This document shows positions 8,361 through 16,693 of a DNA stretch of 64,000 nucleotides, in pieces. Each line of letters opens with the position of its first letter. The stretch's first letter is position 1. This DNA is from CAZSAT01 sp964604675. Its GTDB lineage: Bacteria; Myxococcota_A; UBA796; CAJQPC01. Location: the NCBI GenBank assembly GCA_964604675.1, contig CAZSAT010000020.1:1-64000 (forward strand), given 5' to 3'. The notes under the pieces are model-generated. The model searched no databases. It worked only from the letters and a program-made list of their open reading frames with translations, and had not been told where the DNA came from. The translations under genes were made by a program, and so were the position numbers.

Positions 8361-9436
8361 CCGGACGCCACCGCGGCGAAGAGTGCAGAGAGAACCAGCC
8401 CCAGGAGCAGGACGGCCCAGATCATACCGGTCGACTTCTGTGGCTGAGGGAGCTGGTCCCAGGGATCCGGCTCCCAGTCGTCGGCTACCGGCTCGGCCAC
8501 CGACACGATCTGGGAGGTGAGATCGTCTTCCATGGAGTCGGGCGGAGGCGTGATCTCGATGGTGGAGTCGTCGACCCGGAGGGGTTCCCAGCCCAGGCGC
8601 GCGAGGAGGTCGGCCGCGTCGATCGGACGCCCGTCGGGGTCCAGGCTGAGGGAGGCGTCCACCGCCTCGACGACGTGGGGCGGTAGGGCCTGCGCCACCT
8701 CCCCCACCGACGCGATGGGCTTCCGGCCAGAGTACAGATCGGCCAGCTCGCCCTCCAGGTCGGAGGGGTTCCTCACCGGGAGCCGCCCGGCGAGCAGCTG
8801 CCAGAGCATCATGCCGAGCGAGAACACGTCGGCGCGCGCGTCGACGTCGGTCACGCCCCGGAACTGCTCCGGCGCCATGTAGGGGTAGGTGCCCATGCGC
8901 ACGCCCTGGCGTGTCTTCAGGAGCTTGGCGCCCTCCGGGGCTCGCACGAGGTCGAAGTCGATGATCTTCGGGGTGCCCGGCCAGGCCTCGTTCATCGAGC
9001 GGGACATCAGGATGTTGGCGGGTTTCAGGTCGCGGTGCACCAGCCGCTCGCTGTGGGTGACGGCGATCGCCTCGATGACCGGCACCATGACGCTGCGCAC
9101 CTCGAAGCGGTTCCAGGGCCCGCGGCGCTCGTGGAGCATCACGGTCTCCAGCGACGGCCCCTGCACGAGCTCCATGATCAGGGCGAGGCAGGTGCCCTCG
9201 TTGATCACCCGGTGGACCTTCACGATCGTCGGGTGGTTGAGCCGGCTCAGCACGGAGGCTGCGACCAGGAAGCGCTTGCGGGCGCTGTCCTTGGACGCGA
9301 GGTGGGCAGCCAGGAGCTTGACGGCGACCGGATGGCCTTCCCACGTGCCTCGGAACACGTGCCCCATGCCCCCTGAGGCGAGTGGCGGCCCGACGCGCAG
9401 CCCAGCGGCTTGCGCGACATGGGGCGGTACCGTCAT
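8357..9436 (-). CDS. Ser/Thr protein kinase (Hanks type), C-terminal membrane anchor
   Basis: 359 aa; first gene of the eight-gene leftward operon. ATG 9436 is chosen for its GGGAG ribosome site 7 bases upstream; an upstream in-frame start has no such site. Catalytic domain about 10-280: Gly loop ASGGMGHVF, VAVK lysine, HRDLKPAN. The DFG motif reads DFD, and the usual alpha-C Glu position (RFLVAASVL) is Ala. The APE motif is intact (MAPEQF). One membrane span lies at the very C-terminus (about 335-357) with almost nothing beyond it, so there is no extracellular sensor domain. Likely phosphorylates operon FHA proteins, but the two changed motifs leave its activity open. Confidence 0.92.
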   Translation of the reverse strand: MTVPPHVAQAAGLRVGPPLASGGMGHVFRGTWEGHPVAVKLLAAHLASKDSARKRFLVAASVLSRLNHPTIVKVHRVINEGTCLALIMELVQGPSLETVMLHERRGPWNRFEVRSVMVPVIEAIAVTHSERLVHRDLKPANILMSRSMNEAWPGTPKIIDFDLVRAPEGAKLLKTRQGVRMGTYPYMAPEQFRGVTDVDARADVFSLGMMLWQLLAGRLPVRNPSDLEGELADLYSGRKPIASVGEVAQALPPHVVEAVDASLSLDPDGRPIDAADLLARLGWEPLRVDDSTIEITPPPDSMEDDLTSQIVSVAEPVADDWEPDPWDQLPQPQKSTGMIWAVLLLGLVLSALFAAVASG

Positions 9437-9555
9437 GGTGCTCTCCCAGGCGCGACTGTAGGAGCAACCTTCCGTTGGAGTCAAGCGGGGCAAGCTGCGT
9501 TTCCGCCGGCCTGGCACGCGCGTGGTAGCGTCGGCGTCGCGGTCGAGGAGGACCC

Positions 9556-10230
9556 ATGGGACGTTGCGCAGCCTGCGGTTTCGACAACAGCGGAGGAGCC
9601 AGGCTCTGTGCGGGCTGTGGTGATCCGATCATGGCCGCTGGTAGCGGCCGGAACGACAGCCTCGGCTACGGCGGTGGGGGCGGCGCCGTGCCGCCGACCC
9701 AGCCGGAGATGCATGTGGGTGGTGGCGTTCCGCCTACGGTGGCGGAAGGCTTCGGCGGCCCCATCCCGCCGACGGAGCCCGAGGGCTACGCGGGTCAGGC
9801 GCCCCCCACCGAGTACGAAGATGCTGGCGGCGGCGGTGGTGGCGGCGGGATGGCCGGCTTCCAGACCGGCCCCAACACCGTGCTCGCGGAAGAAGAGTCC
9901 AAGCCCCTCTCGGGGTGGTTGGTGGTGCTCCGGAGCCGCAGCATGCCCCTCTACAAGGAGGTTCCGATCTTCAAGGGCGCCAACACCCTCGGCAAGTCCC
10001 CGCACCTGGGCGTGCACATGATCGCGGACACGAACGTCTCCGGTCAGCACGCCGTGATCGTGGGCGAGAACGGCGTTGCACAGATCACCGACCTCGGCTC
10101 CACCAACGGCACCATGGTGAACCGGCAACAGGTTCGGAGCGCCGCGCTCACGAAGGGCACCGAGGTGAAGCTCGGCAAGACCACCTTCGTGTTCGTGCCG
10201 CTGCCGGTCGACGCCGCCGACGCGCCGTAG
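9556..10230 (+). CDS. zinc-ribbon and FHA domain protein with PPTxxE repeats
   Basis: 224 aa; first gene of the rightward operon, divergent from the kinase operon across 119 bp. Ribosome site GAGGAGG precedes ATG 9556. Residues about 4-22 are a zinc ribbon (CAAC ... CAGC). Residues about 40-90 hold four PPTxxE units (VPPTQPEM, VPPTVAEG, IPPTEPEG, APPTEYED), each with Glu at Thr+3. A Gly run and an FHA domain (about 115-215; SGQHA, DLGSTNGTMVN) follow, with GK replacing the usual GR. Paralogue of the FHA gene at 5519-6091. A plausible substrate and adaptor of the two kinases flanking it. Confidence 0.88.
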   Translation: MGRCAACGFDNSGGARLCAGCGDPIMAAGSGRNDSLGYGGGGGAVPPTQPEMHVGGGVPPTVAEGFGGPIPPTEPEGYAGQAPPTEYEDAGGGGGGGGMAGFQTGPNTVLAEEESKPLSGWLVVLRSRSMPLYKEVPIFKGANTLGKSPHLGVHMIADTNVSGQHAVIVGENGVAQITDLGSTNGTMVNRQQVRSAALTKGTEVKLGKTTFVFVPLPVDAADAP

Positions 10231-10240
10231 CGCTGGGGCC

Positions 10241-12010
10241 GTGCTTCAGCCGGGGGCGAGGCTTGGTGGGTTCGAAGTCGTGGCGCCCATCGCGGCCGGC
10301 GGCATGGGGGTGGTGTACCGCGCCCGCCGGCTGGACACCGGGCAACCCGTGGCGCTCAAGGTGCTGCTCGCCAACCTGGCCATGGACCAGGTGGTCCGGA
10401 ACCGCTTCGCGCAGGGCGCTTGGCTCCAGGGGCAGCTCGACCACGAGAACATCGTGCGGGTGGACGTGGACTTTGTGCTCGAGGAGCACGTGCTCGCGTT
10501 CGCGATGGAGCTCATCGAGGGGCCGTCCCTCGCCCAGTTGATCGAGCAGCGCCCGGGTCCCTGGCCCTTCGACGACGTGCTGCGCGTGATGCTCTCGGTG
10601 ATCCGCGGCGTCGCCCACGCCCACGACCGCGGCATGATCCACCGCGACCTGAAGCCCGGCAACGTGCTGATCGCCACGATCGACGGAAGGAGCGTGCCCA
10701 AGGTCGCTGACTTCGACCTGGCGAAGGTGCTCCAGAGCGACTCGCCATCGGCGGTGAAAACCCGCGCGGGCAGCATGCTGGGCACGCCGCCCTACATGTC
10801 CCCGGAGCAGTTCCGCGGCCTGGTGACCGCCGACAAGCGCGGCGACGTGTTCGCCCTCGGCATGATGATCTGGCAGCTCCTGGCGGGTCGCTTGCCTGTC
10901 GCGCCGGACGACATGCTCGCCGCCACCGACCTCTACTCGGGTCGCGAGCCGATGGAGCGGCTCGACCACATCGCCAACGTGCCGTTGACGCTGGCCGACT
11001 GCATCCAGCGGGCCCTCGCACTCGACCCGGCGGCGCGCTTTGCCGACGCAGGCGAGCTCAAGCGCGCGCTTCGCACGGCGCTCGCCATGCCCGAGAGTGT
11101 TGCGTCGAGCGCGGTTCCGGTGTCGCAGTCGGTTTCGGTGGCTCCGGAGGCTCCGGAGGCGCTTGAAGAGGAGCGCGAAGCCGGGTCGTCTGTGCCCAGG
11201 ACGGTCCTCCAGGTCGGGTTGATCGGAGTCGGCCTGGCACTGTCGGTGGGCTTCTTCGTGCTCCGCGACGAGGGGTCGCCGGACGTGGAAGTGGTCGTGC
11301 CCTCGACTCCCGAGGGCATGAGCCTCGTCGAGGGCGGCGACTACGCGGTGGGCTGCGCATCGGGCGCGGACGGCTGCCCGGACGGTCACGCTGCGGCCAC
11401 GGTCACGCTGGAGCCCTTCTTCCTGGACCGGACCGAGGTCACCGTGGCCGCCTATGCACGTTGCACGGCGGCAGCCGGTTGCACCGAGCCGACCTACACC
11501 GTGCACGACAGCGCGTCGGTCCCGCACTGCAACGGCGGCGACGCCTCCCGTGGGGACCATCCGATCAACTGCGTGACCTGGCAGCAGGCCTCGGCCTACT
11601 GCGCCTGGTCCGGCCGCAGGTTGCCGACCGAGCTGGAGTGGGAGGCTGCGGCCCGTGGCGCCGAAGGCCGGCGCTACCCCTGGGGGTCCGCCGAGCCGAC
11701 CTGTTCGCGTGTGAACTTCAACCCGGGCTCGGGGGCCGAGGGGGCGGGCTGCGGCGCGGGAACCACGCAGGCGGTGGGCACCCACCCCCTGGGGCGCTCC
11801 GGCGGGATCGACGATCTGGCCGGGAACGTGGCCGAGTGGGTGGACGCCACGGCGTCGACTGGAGAGCGCATCGCCAAGGGTGGTGCCTACGCCCTGCCGG
11901 CGGCGTACGCAGCCTCCTGGTCCCGCCTGACGCAGCCCGCCGCCGCGTTCTCCAAGCCCCAGGCCGCGAGCGCGTTTGGGCTTCGGTGTGCGCTGTCGGC
12001 GCTCGACTGA
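10241..12010 (+). CDS. Ser/Thr protein kinase fused to FGE/sulfatase-modifying-like domain
   Basis: 589 aa; GTG start 10 bp after the zinc-ribbon/FHA gene. Kinase domain about 8-285: AAGGMGVVY, VALK, HRDLKPGN, DFD in place of DFG, MSPEQF, and Gly at the alpha-C Glu position (RFAQGAWL). One membrane span at about 322-342. The external C-terminus (about 352-587) is an FGE-sulfatase-type fold (formylglycine-generating enzyme family): EGMSLVEGG, PTELEWEAAARG, YPWG and DLAGNVAEW. The usual C-terminal RGGSW is KGGAY, so it is more likely a binding or sensor domain than an active oxidase. Overlaps the next gene by one base (TGATG). Confidence 0.92.
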   Translation: MLQPGARLGGFEVVAPIAAGGMGVVYRARRLDTGQPVALKVLLANLAMDQVVRNRFAQGAWLQGQLDHENIVRVDVDFVLEEHVLAFAMELIEGPSLAQLIEQRPGPWPFDDVLRVMLSVIRGVAHAHDRGMIHRDLKPGNVLIATIDGRSVPKVADFDLAKVLQSDSPSAVKTRAGSMLGTPPYMSPEQFRGLVTADKRGDVFALGMMIWQLLAGRLPVAPDDMLAATDLYSGREPMERLDHIANVPLTLADCIQRALALDPAARFADAGELKRALRTALAMPESVASSAVPVSQSVSVAPEAPEALEEEREAGSSVPRTVLQVGLIGVGLALSVGFFVLRDEGSPDVEVVVPSTPEGMSLVEGGDYAVGCASGADGCPDGHAAATVTLEPFFLDRTEVTVAAYARCTAAAGCTEPTYTVHDSASVPHCNGGDASRGDHPINCVTWQQASAYCAWSGRRLPTELEWEAAARGAEGRRYPWGSAEPTCSRVNFNPGSGAEGAGCGAGTTQAVGTHPLGRSGGIDDLAGNVAEWVDATASTGERIAKGGAYALPAAYAASWSRLTQPAAAFSKPQAASAFGLRCALSALD

Positions 12011-12684
12011 TGCTGACGCTGTTGGGCGCAGTTGGCCTGGCGGCGCCCGCGGATGTGGCGGTGGAGGCCATCGAGGGCGCCTTCTCCCAGGACTTTCCGG
12101 TCGCGCTGCAGGTGAGGAGCTACGGCTCCCTTCCCGACTGGTTCGACGCCAGCGCCTTCACCGTGGGGCTGCTCACCGGGCTGAAGGGCCAGGGCCACCT
12201 GGCGCGCTCTGGATCGTCGCTGTTCGATGGCCCCTACGCACAGTCGTCGTGGTCGGTCGTCTACGAGCTGGGCTTCAATGGGGTGGTGCTCGTGGAGATC
12301 CATCCCGCCGGGGAGCGCGTGGATCTGTCCATCCAGGGCTTTCGAGTGGGGCAGCAGGTTGAGGCCGTGCCGATGACAGTGCTCTCGATCGAGCCCGCGG
12401 CTGCGCCCAGGCGCCAGCCGGACGCCCGCGCCCGCGTCGCGCCCGGCGAGTCGGCCCGGGTCCGCGTTCAGTCCGTGTCCTGCCAGGATCCGCCGGACGT
12501 GTGGGTCGTCGGTGCGGACCGGGCGAGTCGGTGGCTCTCCGATCGCTGGTCCTACGTCGGCTCTGGCACCTACGACCTGTCCTGGGACTTCGGTGGCGGC
12601 GGGATGGGCACTTCTCGGTTGGCTGTGGAGGCCGCGTCGTACCTCGTGGTGACCTGCGATTGTCGGACGGCCTCGTGCCGGTGA
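12010..12684 (+). CDS. exported YG-WF/HPAG family protein (short form, C-terminal CDC motif)
   Basis: 224 aa. ATG 12010 shares a base with the kinase stop. Short hydrophobic N-terminus (MLTLLGAVGLAAPA) as an export signal. Family blocks: VRSYGSLPDWFD and VEIHPAGERVDLSIQGF. The C-terminal half has no barrel; it is a small Cys-containing domain ending VTCDCRTASC, matching the next gene's ending (NCDCSRSLHC). This points to a tandem duplication and probable disulfides in the periplasm. Function unknown; placement between a kinase and an FHA-VWA-FHA protein suggests a partner of both. Confidence 0.83.
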   Translation: MLTLLGAVGLAAPADVAVEAIEGAFSQDFPVALQVRSYGSLPDWFDASAFTVGLLTGLKGQGHLARSGSSLFDGPYAQSSWSVVYELGFNGVVLVEIHPAGERVDLSIQGFRVGQQVEAVPMTVLSIEPAAAPRRQPDARARVAPGESARVRVQSVSCQDPPDVWVVGADRASRWLSDRWSYVGSGTYDLSWDFGGGGMGTSRLAVEAASYLVVTCDCRTASCR

Positions 12685-13433
12685 GGAGGTGGCTGGCGGT
12701 CCTGTCGTTGGGGCTCTTGTGGTGGTCTCCGGCGCGGGCAGGTGACAACGAGGAGCTGGCGGTGTCTGTGGCCCGGGTGGTGACCGCGACCTTCGGACGG
12801 GACGCTTTCGTGGTGGTGCAGGTCCGTCGCTATGGCAGCTTGAGCGGGTGGTTCGAGCCGCGGAGGTTCCAGGCTGGGCTGGTCGGGGCCTTGGGGGATC
12901 GGTCGCTCTTCGTCGCGGACGAAGCGAACCTGTTCGACGACACCGCCCTCGATCACACCCGACGTGTGCTGGCGGCGATCGGCGCCGAGGGCTTCGTGCT
13001 GCTGGAGGTGCATCCCGCGGGCGAGCGGGTGGATGTGTCGGTCTCGGGGTGGCGGTTGGACGGCAGCGGGCAAGCGCTCCGGTTGGAGGTGGTCTCTCGC
13101 GAGAGCGTTGCAGTCGAGCTGCAGAGGGCGGCCGAAGCCGTGCTCTCCTTGTCGACGGCGCCGAGCGTCGCTCCCGCCACGGTGGTTCTCGGACCGGCTG
13201 CGGCGTGCGGTGGCAAGATCGTCGAAGCACGCCTGCTCTCGGTGGTGGATGGCCTGGTGGAGCCTTCCATCCGTGGCGTCGTCTGGGAGTTGGCGCCTGG
13301 CATCTACTCGCTCGAGTTCGACGTGGCTGGGGCGACGCTCGAGACGGGTGCCTTTCCCCTGGCGGGCGGCGGCACCTACGAGGTGAACTGCGACTGTTCG
13401 CGCTCGCTGCACTGCGGGGTCGTACCCATATGA
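12681..13433 (+). CDS. exported YG-WF/HPAG family protein (short form, tandem paralogue)
   Basis: 250 aa. GTG 12681 is chosen because it overlaps the previous stop as GTGA and gives a textbook signal peptide (MRRWLAVLSLGLLWWSPARAG). Family blocks: VRRYGSLSGWFE and LEVHPAGERVDVSVSGW. The C-terminal domain again ends with closely spaced Cys (NCDCSRSLHC). Its relation to the preceding gene is clear in both halves, so this is a diverged tandem duplicate. Overlaps the FHA-VWA-FHA gene by 4 bp. Function unknown. Confidence 0.83.
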   Translation: MRRWLAVLSLGLLWWSPARAGDNEELAVSVARVVTATFGRDAFVVVQVRRYGSLSGWFEPRRFQAGLVGALGDRSLFVADEANLFDDTALDHTRRVLAAIGAEGFVLLEVHPAGERVDVSVSGWRLDGSGQALRLEVVSRESVAVELQRAAEAVLSLSTAPSVAPATVVLGPAAACGGKIVEARLLSVVDGLVEPSIRGVVWELAPGIYSLEFDVAGATLETGAFPLAGGGTYEVNCDCSRSLHCGVVPI

Positions 13434-16400
13434 GCACCTGGCTCCGAGTCGGCCGAGATCCAGCCTGCGAGCTGGTCATGCCGCCCGACGACACCCGCGT
13501 CTCCGGGGTGCACTGTCGGGTGCGGCTCGTCGCCCCGGGCGTCGTCGAGCTCGAGGACCTGGGGTCGATCAACGGGACCTTCGTGAATGGCCAGCCGGTT
13601 CGCACGGCGACCGTTCGCGTGGGGGATCAGGTCGCCCTCGGCACGCTCCCCTGGGACCCCCTGGCCGCGCTCGCGGCCTTCGACGACCGCGACGCCTGGT
13701 CGCCCGTTCCGGTGCCGAGGTCCAGTGCGCGGTGGCTCCCCTTCGCGGCCCCCGTGGTGGTGTTGTTGCTCCTCTTCGCCTTCGTCGGGCGTGGAGTGGG
13801 GCTGGACGACGCGCCGTCGGAGGTCGTCACGAGCGGGGCGCCGCTGGACCTGGAGGTGCACGACGACGCTCGCAGCTACCGCATGGTGTCGGAGCTCTGG
13901 GACGGCCGGGAGCTCGACCGGACCGTGGCGCGCATGCGGGTCGACGACCGCGCGCCCGACGTGCTCGAGGCGTCGTTGACCTCCTGGCAGATGACGACGG
14001 ACGCCGGGGAGCCGCTCGCCGTCTCGCTGGTGGGTTCCGAGCCCTCCATCCGCGTGGCCCGCGTGGGAGGCATGAACCGGACGAGCCCCTACGCCGGGGT
14101 GATGGACGAGCTGCTCGCGGCGGGACCGGCTCCGCTTCGACCGTCCACCCTTCCCCTGCGCGACCAAGACGGCAGGACGCTGGACGAGATCGCGGTCCGG
14201 TGGACGGCGGACACCCTGGCGATCGGCGGGCAGGACTGGCTGGTGGTCAGCATGGAGAGCACGCCGGCTCAGGTGTCACCGCACGAGACGGTGGAGCTCC
14301 TGGGACGTTGGGTCTGGGCGCAGGATCGGACGCGCGCGGTGTCCGCCGACATGGCGATGCGGGTCACCGTGAAGGGCGACGTCGTCTGGTCTCGTGTGGC
14401 CTACCAGTCCCTGGACGAGGCGCTGCTCGATGCGCGGCTCGCCAGCGACCTCTCGGGCCGTCTGGCCACGCCGTCCGGCTCCGGGCTTGGCGACCGGGAG
14501 CGTGTGCGGCTCTTGCTCGGGTCGCGGTTTGCGATGTTGGACGCCAGCCTCGGGGCCGAGGGCGAGCGGAACCCAGCGCTGCTCGCGGTCCTCGCGGCCA
14601 TCCACATCGCCGACAGCGCCGTCATGCTGGGCCGCAACATCTACCACGACCTGGAGCGCCGACAGGAGGACCCGAGCTACCCCTTCAACCCCTTCGACGG
14701 CGACAAGGAATCCATCCTCGAGAAGTACGCCTACCGTCCGTTGGCCGCCAAGGGGGTAGGGCTCGGGCAGATGCTCGGCGTGGTCGACGACAGCGATGCC
14801 GAGACCTACACGCTGTTCCTGGGCAAGGCGCTCCACTTCGCAGGAGGCCTCGCCTTCTCGTTGGGGGCGAATCTGGGCGCCCAGACCGTGGCGTCCGGCA
14901 GCCACGCGGCTCACGTCTTGTGGGGACAGAGCGCTCACATGACGGGAGCCGCGCAGCAGGCGGTCATCGAGCTCGGGCGGCTCGCCTGGTACGGATCGCG
15001 CCACCTGGACACCGCGCTGAAGGTCTACAAGGCGGTGAGTGACGTCACCGAGGTGATCGACGCGATGGAGCTCGCGACCGATGCTGTGGAGATCGTGCGT
15101 GACGAGCTGCAGGACAGGGCACCTGCGCGTGCCCCCGCGCCAACCTCGGACCGCCCGTTGCTCCTGGTGCTCGACCGCTCGGGCAGCATGGACAAGAAGT
15201 CCGGGGGGGTGGAGCGCATGGCCCGTGCGCGCGAAGCGGTGGAGCTCGCCACGCAGCTGGTGTCGGACGGCACGCCTATCGGCCTGATCAGCTTCTCCGA
15301 CGATGCCCGTGTCGAGGTGCCGCCCGCGGCCGGTGCAGGCGATCGCGTGCTACGTGCGGTCCGGCGCTTGCGGCCGAAAGGCGGCACCTCGTTCCGCGCA
15401 GCCTTCGACGAGGTGGGCAGGGTGCTGGACGATCGAGGCGGCGTGGTGCTCCTGATCACCGACGGGGAGTCGGACAAGGGGGTGCGCGCGTCGACCCTCG
15501 ACGCGCTCCGGCGCTCCGACACGCAGGTCAACGGCCTGGGTGTGGGGGATGCCACCAAGGAGGCTCAGCTCTGCGGCCTGGCGTCGAGCATGCACGGCTG
15601 GTGCGTGTCGGTCTCGGACCGCGGGCTGCGCTCCGCGTTGGCGAGCGCCGTGCAGTCGGCGAGCGGGTACAGCGTGGTGGCCGACGTCCAGGACGTGATC
15701 CGGCCGGGCGAGGAGCAGACGATGCAGCTCGCCTTGCCCGCGGGCGCGTCCCGGGTGCGTGTCACGGGCACCTGGGCGGGGAGCGACGTCGGCTTTGCTC
15801 TCGAGCGCGGCGGTCAGACCTGGAGCACCCATGGGGCCTCGAGCGGGGCGCGAAGCCTCGGCAGCGCGTCGGAGGCGTGGCGCAGCCTGGAGGTGGACGC
15901 GTCGGCCGGTGCTCTGGTGGTGCGGGCGAGCGGTGTGGACGTTCCGGCGGCAGGGGAGCTCTACCGGATGACGGTCGCCACCGACGTGTCGTCGTCTCCA
16001 GGCTTGGTTCCCCTCCCCGATCAGGTGGGTGCGGGTCGGAGCACGGAGGTCGGTCTTCAGGGGTGCTCCTCGGGGGGGCAGGCCACGCTGTACACCCCCG
16101 GCGGCAGCTCGGTGCATGAGATGCGCTCATCCGGCAGCGGGTGCACGGCAAGCCTCACCGCACCTTCGGAAGCCGGGGTCTACCCGGTGCGCCTGAGCTC
16201 GGGCGGTCGTGCCTACTGGACGGCTCTTCGGGTTGGCTCGGAAGCGGACGTGGTGGCGTCGCGCGCCCGCTGGCGGGCTGGGAGCCTCGCCTGGGGGGGC
16301 GGCCGCGGCGGCAGCTACCTCCCCCTGTTCGTGGTGGGGCTGGCACTGGGCGGGCTGGTGCTCTACGGCATCGGCCATGCGCGTCCGACGCGTGTGCCGA

Positions 16401-16693
16401 GCCTGCTCGTGGAGCTTCCGGGGGACGCCCCGCGGCGGGTGCCACTGTCGACGCGCCGAGCGTTGCGTCTCGGGCGCGACCCGGCGAGCGACGTGGTGCT
16501 CTCGCACCCCTCGGCGTCCCGGGAGCATGTGTGGGTGCAGCTCCACCAGGGCGCCGTCTGGCTGACGAACTACGCTCCTGCCAGCGCGACGATGCTCGAT
16601 GGGGTGCCGGTCGCGCCGGAGGTTGCGGTTCGGCTGGCGGTCGGGGCGCGGGTGAGGCTGGCGGGTGGCGCCTACCTCTCCGTGGTCACCTGA
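13430..16693 (+). CDS. FHA-VWA-FHA membrane protein
   Basis: 1087 aa. Start ATG 13430 (4-bp overlap). Order: FHA at 1-75 (GRDPA, SGVHC, GSINGTFVNG), membrane span about 102-120, a long external region about 125-560 of unknown fold, VWA domain about 577-750 with MIDAS DRSGSM and later TDGES, a beta-rich region about 750-950, second membrane span about 962-982, C-terminal FHA about 1010-1085 (LGRDPAS, SREHV). Both FHA domains should face the cytoplasm and the VWA the periplasm. This doubles the theme of the VWA-FHA gene at 2672. It overlaps the opposite-strand thioredoxin gene by 8 bp at the 3' end. Confidence 0.9.
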   Translation: MSTWLRVGRDPACELVMPPDDTRVSGVHCRVRLVAPGVVELEDLGSINGTFVNGQPVRTATVRVGDQVALGTLPWDPLAALAAFDDRDAWSPVPVPRSSARWLPFAAPVVVLLLLFAFVGRGVGLDDAPSEVVTSGAPLDLEVHDDARSYRMVSELWDGRELDRTVARMRVDDRAPDVLEASLTSWQMTTDAGEPLAVSLVGSEPSIRVARVGGMNRTSPYAGVMDELLAAGPAPLRPSTLPLRDQDGRTLDEIAVRWTADTLAIGGQDWLVVSMESTPAQVSPHETVELLGRWVWAQDRTRAVSADMAMRVTVKGDVVWSRVAYQSLDEALLDARLASDLSGRLATPSGSGLGDRERVRLLLGSRFAMLDASLGAEGERNPALLAVLAAIHIADSAVMLGRNIYHDLERRQEDPSYPFNPFDGDKESILEKYAYRPLAAKGVGLGQMLGVVDDSDAETYTLFLGKALHFAGGLAFSLGANLGAQTVASGSHAAHVLWGQSAHMTGAAQQAVIELGRLAWYGSRHLDTALKVYKAVSDVTEVIDAMELATDAVEIVRDELQDRAPARAPAPTSDRPLLLVLDRSGSMDKKSGGVERMARAREAVELATQLVSDGTPIGLISFSDDARVEVPPAAGAGDRVLRAVRRLRPKGGTSFRAAFDEVGRVLDDRGGVVLLITDGESDKGVRASTLDALRRSDTQVNGLGVGDATKEAQLCGLASSMHGWCVSVSDRGLRSALASAVQSASGYSVVADVQDVIRPGEEQTMQLALPAGASRVRVTGTWAGSDVGFALERGGQTWSTHGASSGARSLGSASEAWRSLEVDASAGALVVRASGVDVPAAGELYRMTVATDVSSSPGLVPLPDQVGAGRSTEVGLQGCSSGGQATLYTPGGSSVHEMRSSGSGCTASLTAPSEAGVYPVRLSSGGRAYWTALRVGSEADVVASRARWRAGSLAWGGGRGGSYLPLFVVGLALGGLVLYGIGHARPTRVPSLLVELPGDAPRRVPLSTRRALRLGRDPASDVVLSHPSASREHVWVQLHQGAVWLTNYAPASATMLDGVPVAPEVAVRLAVGARVRLAGGAYLSVVT

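Noticed and set aside
9511..9527. CTGGCACGCGCGTGGTA as a sigma-54 (-24/-12) promoter for the rightward operon.
   Set aside because: The -24 half fits but the -12 half is TGGT, not TTGC, so the match is too poor to list.
1..16693. Type VI secretion regulatory module (PpkA/PppA/Fha).
   Set aside because: Kinase, phosphatase and FHA genes are present but no Tss, Hcp, VgrG or ClpV gene appears within the window.
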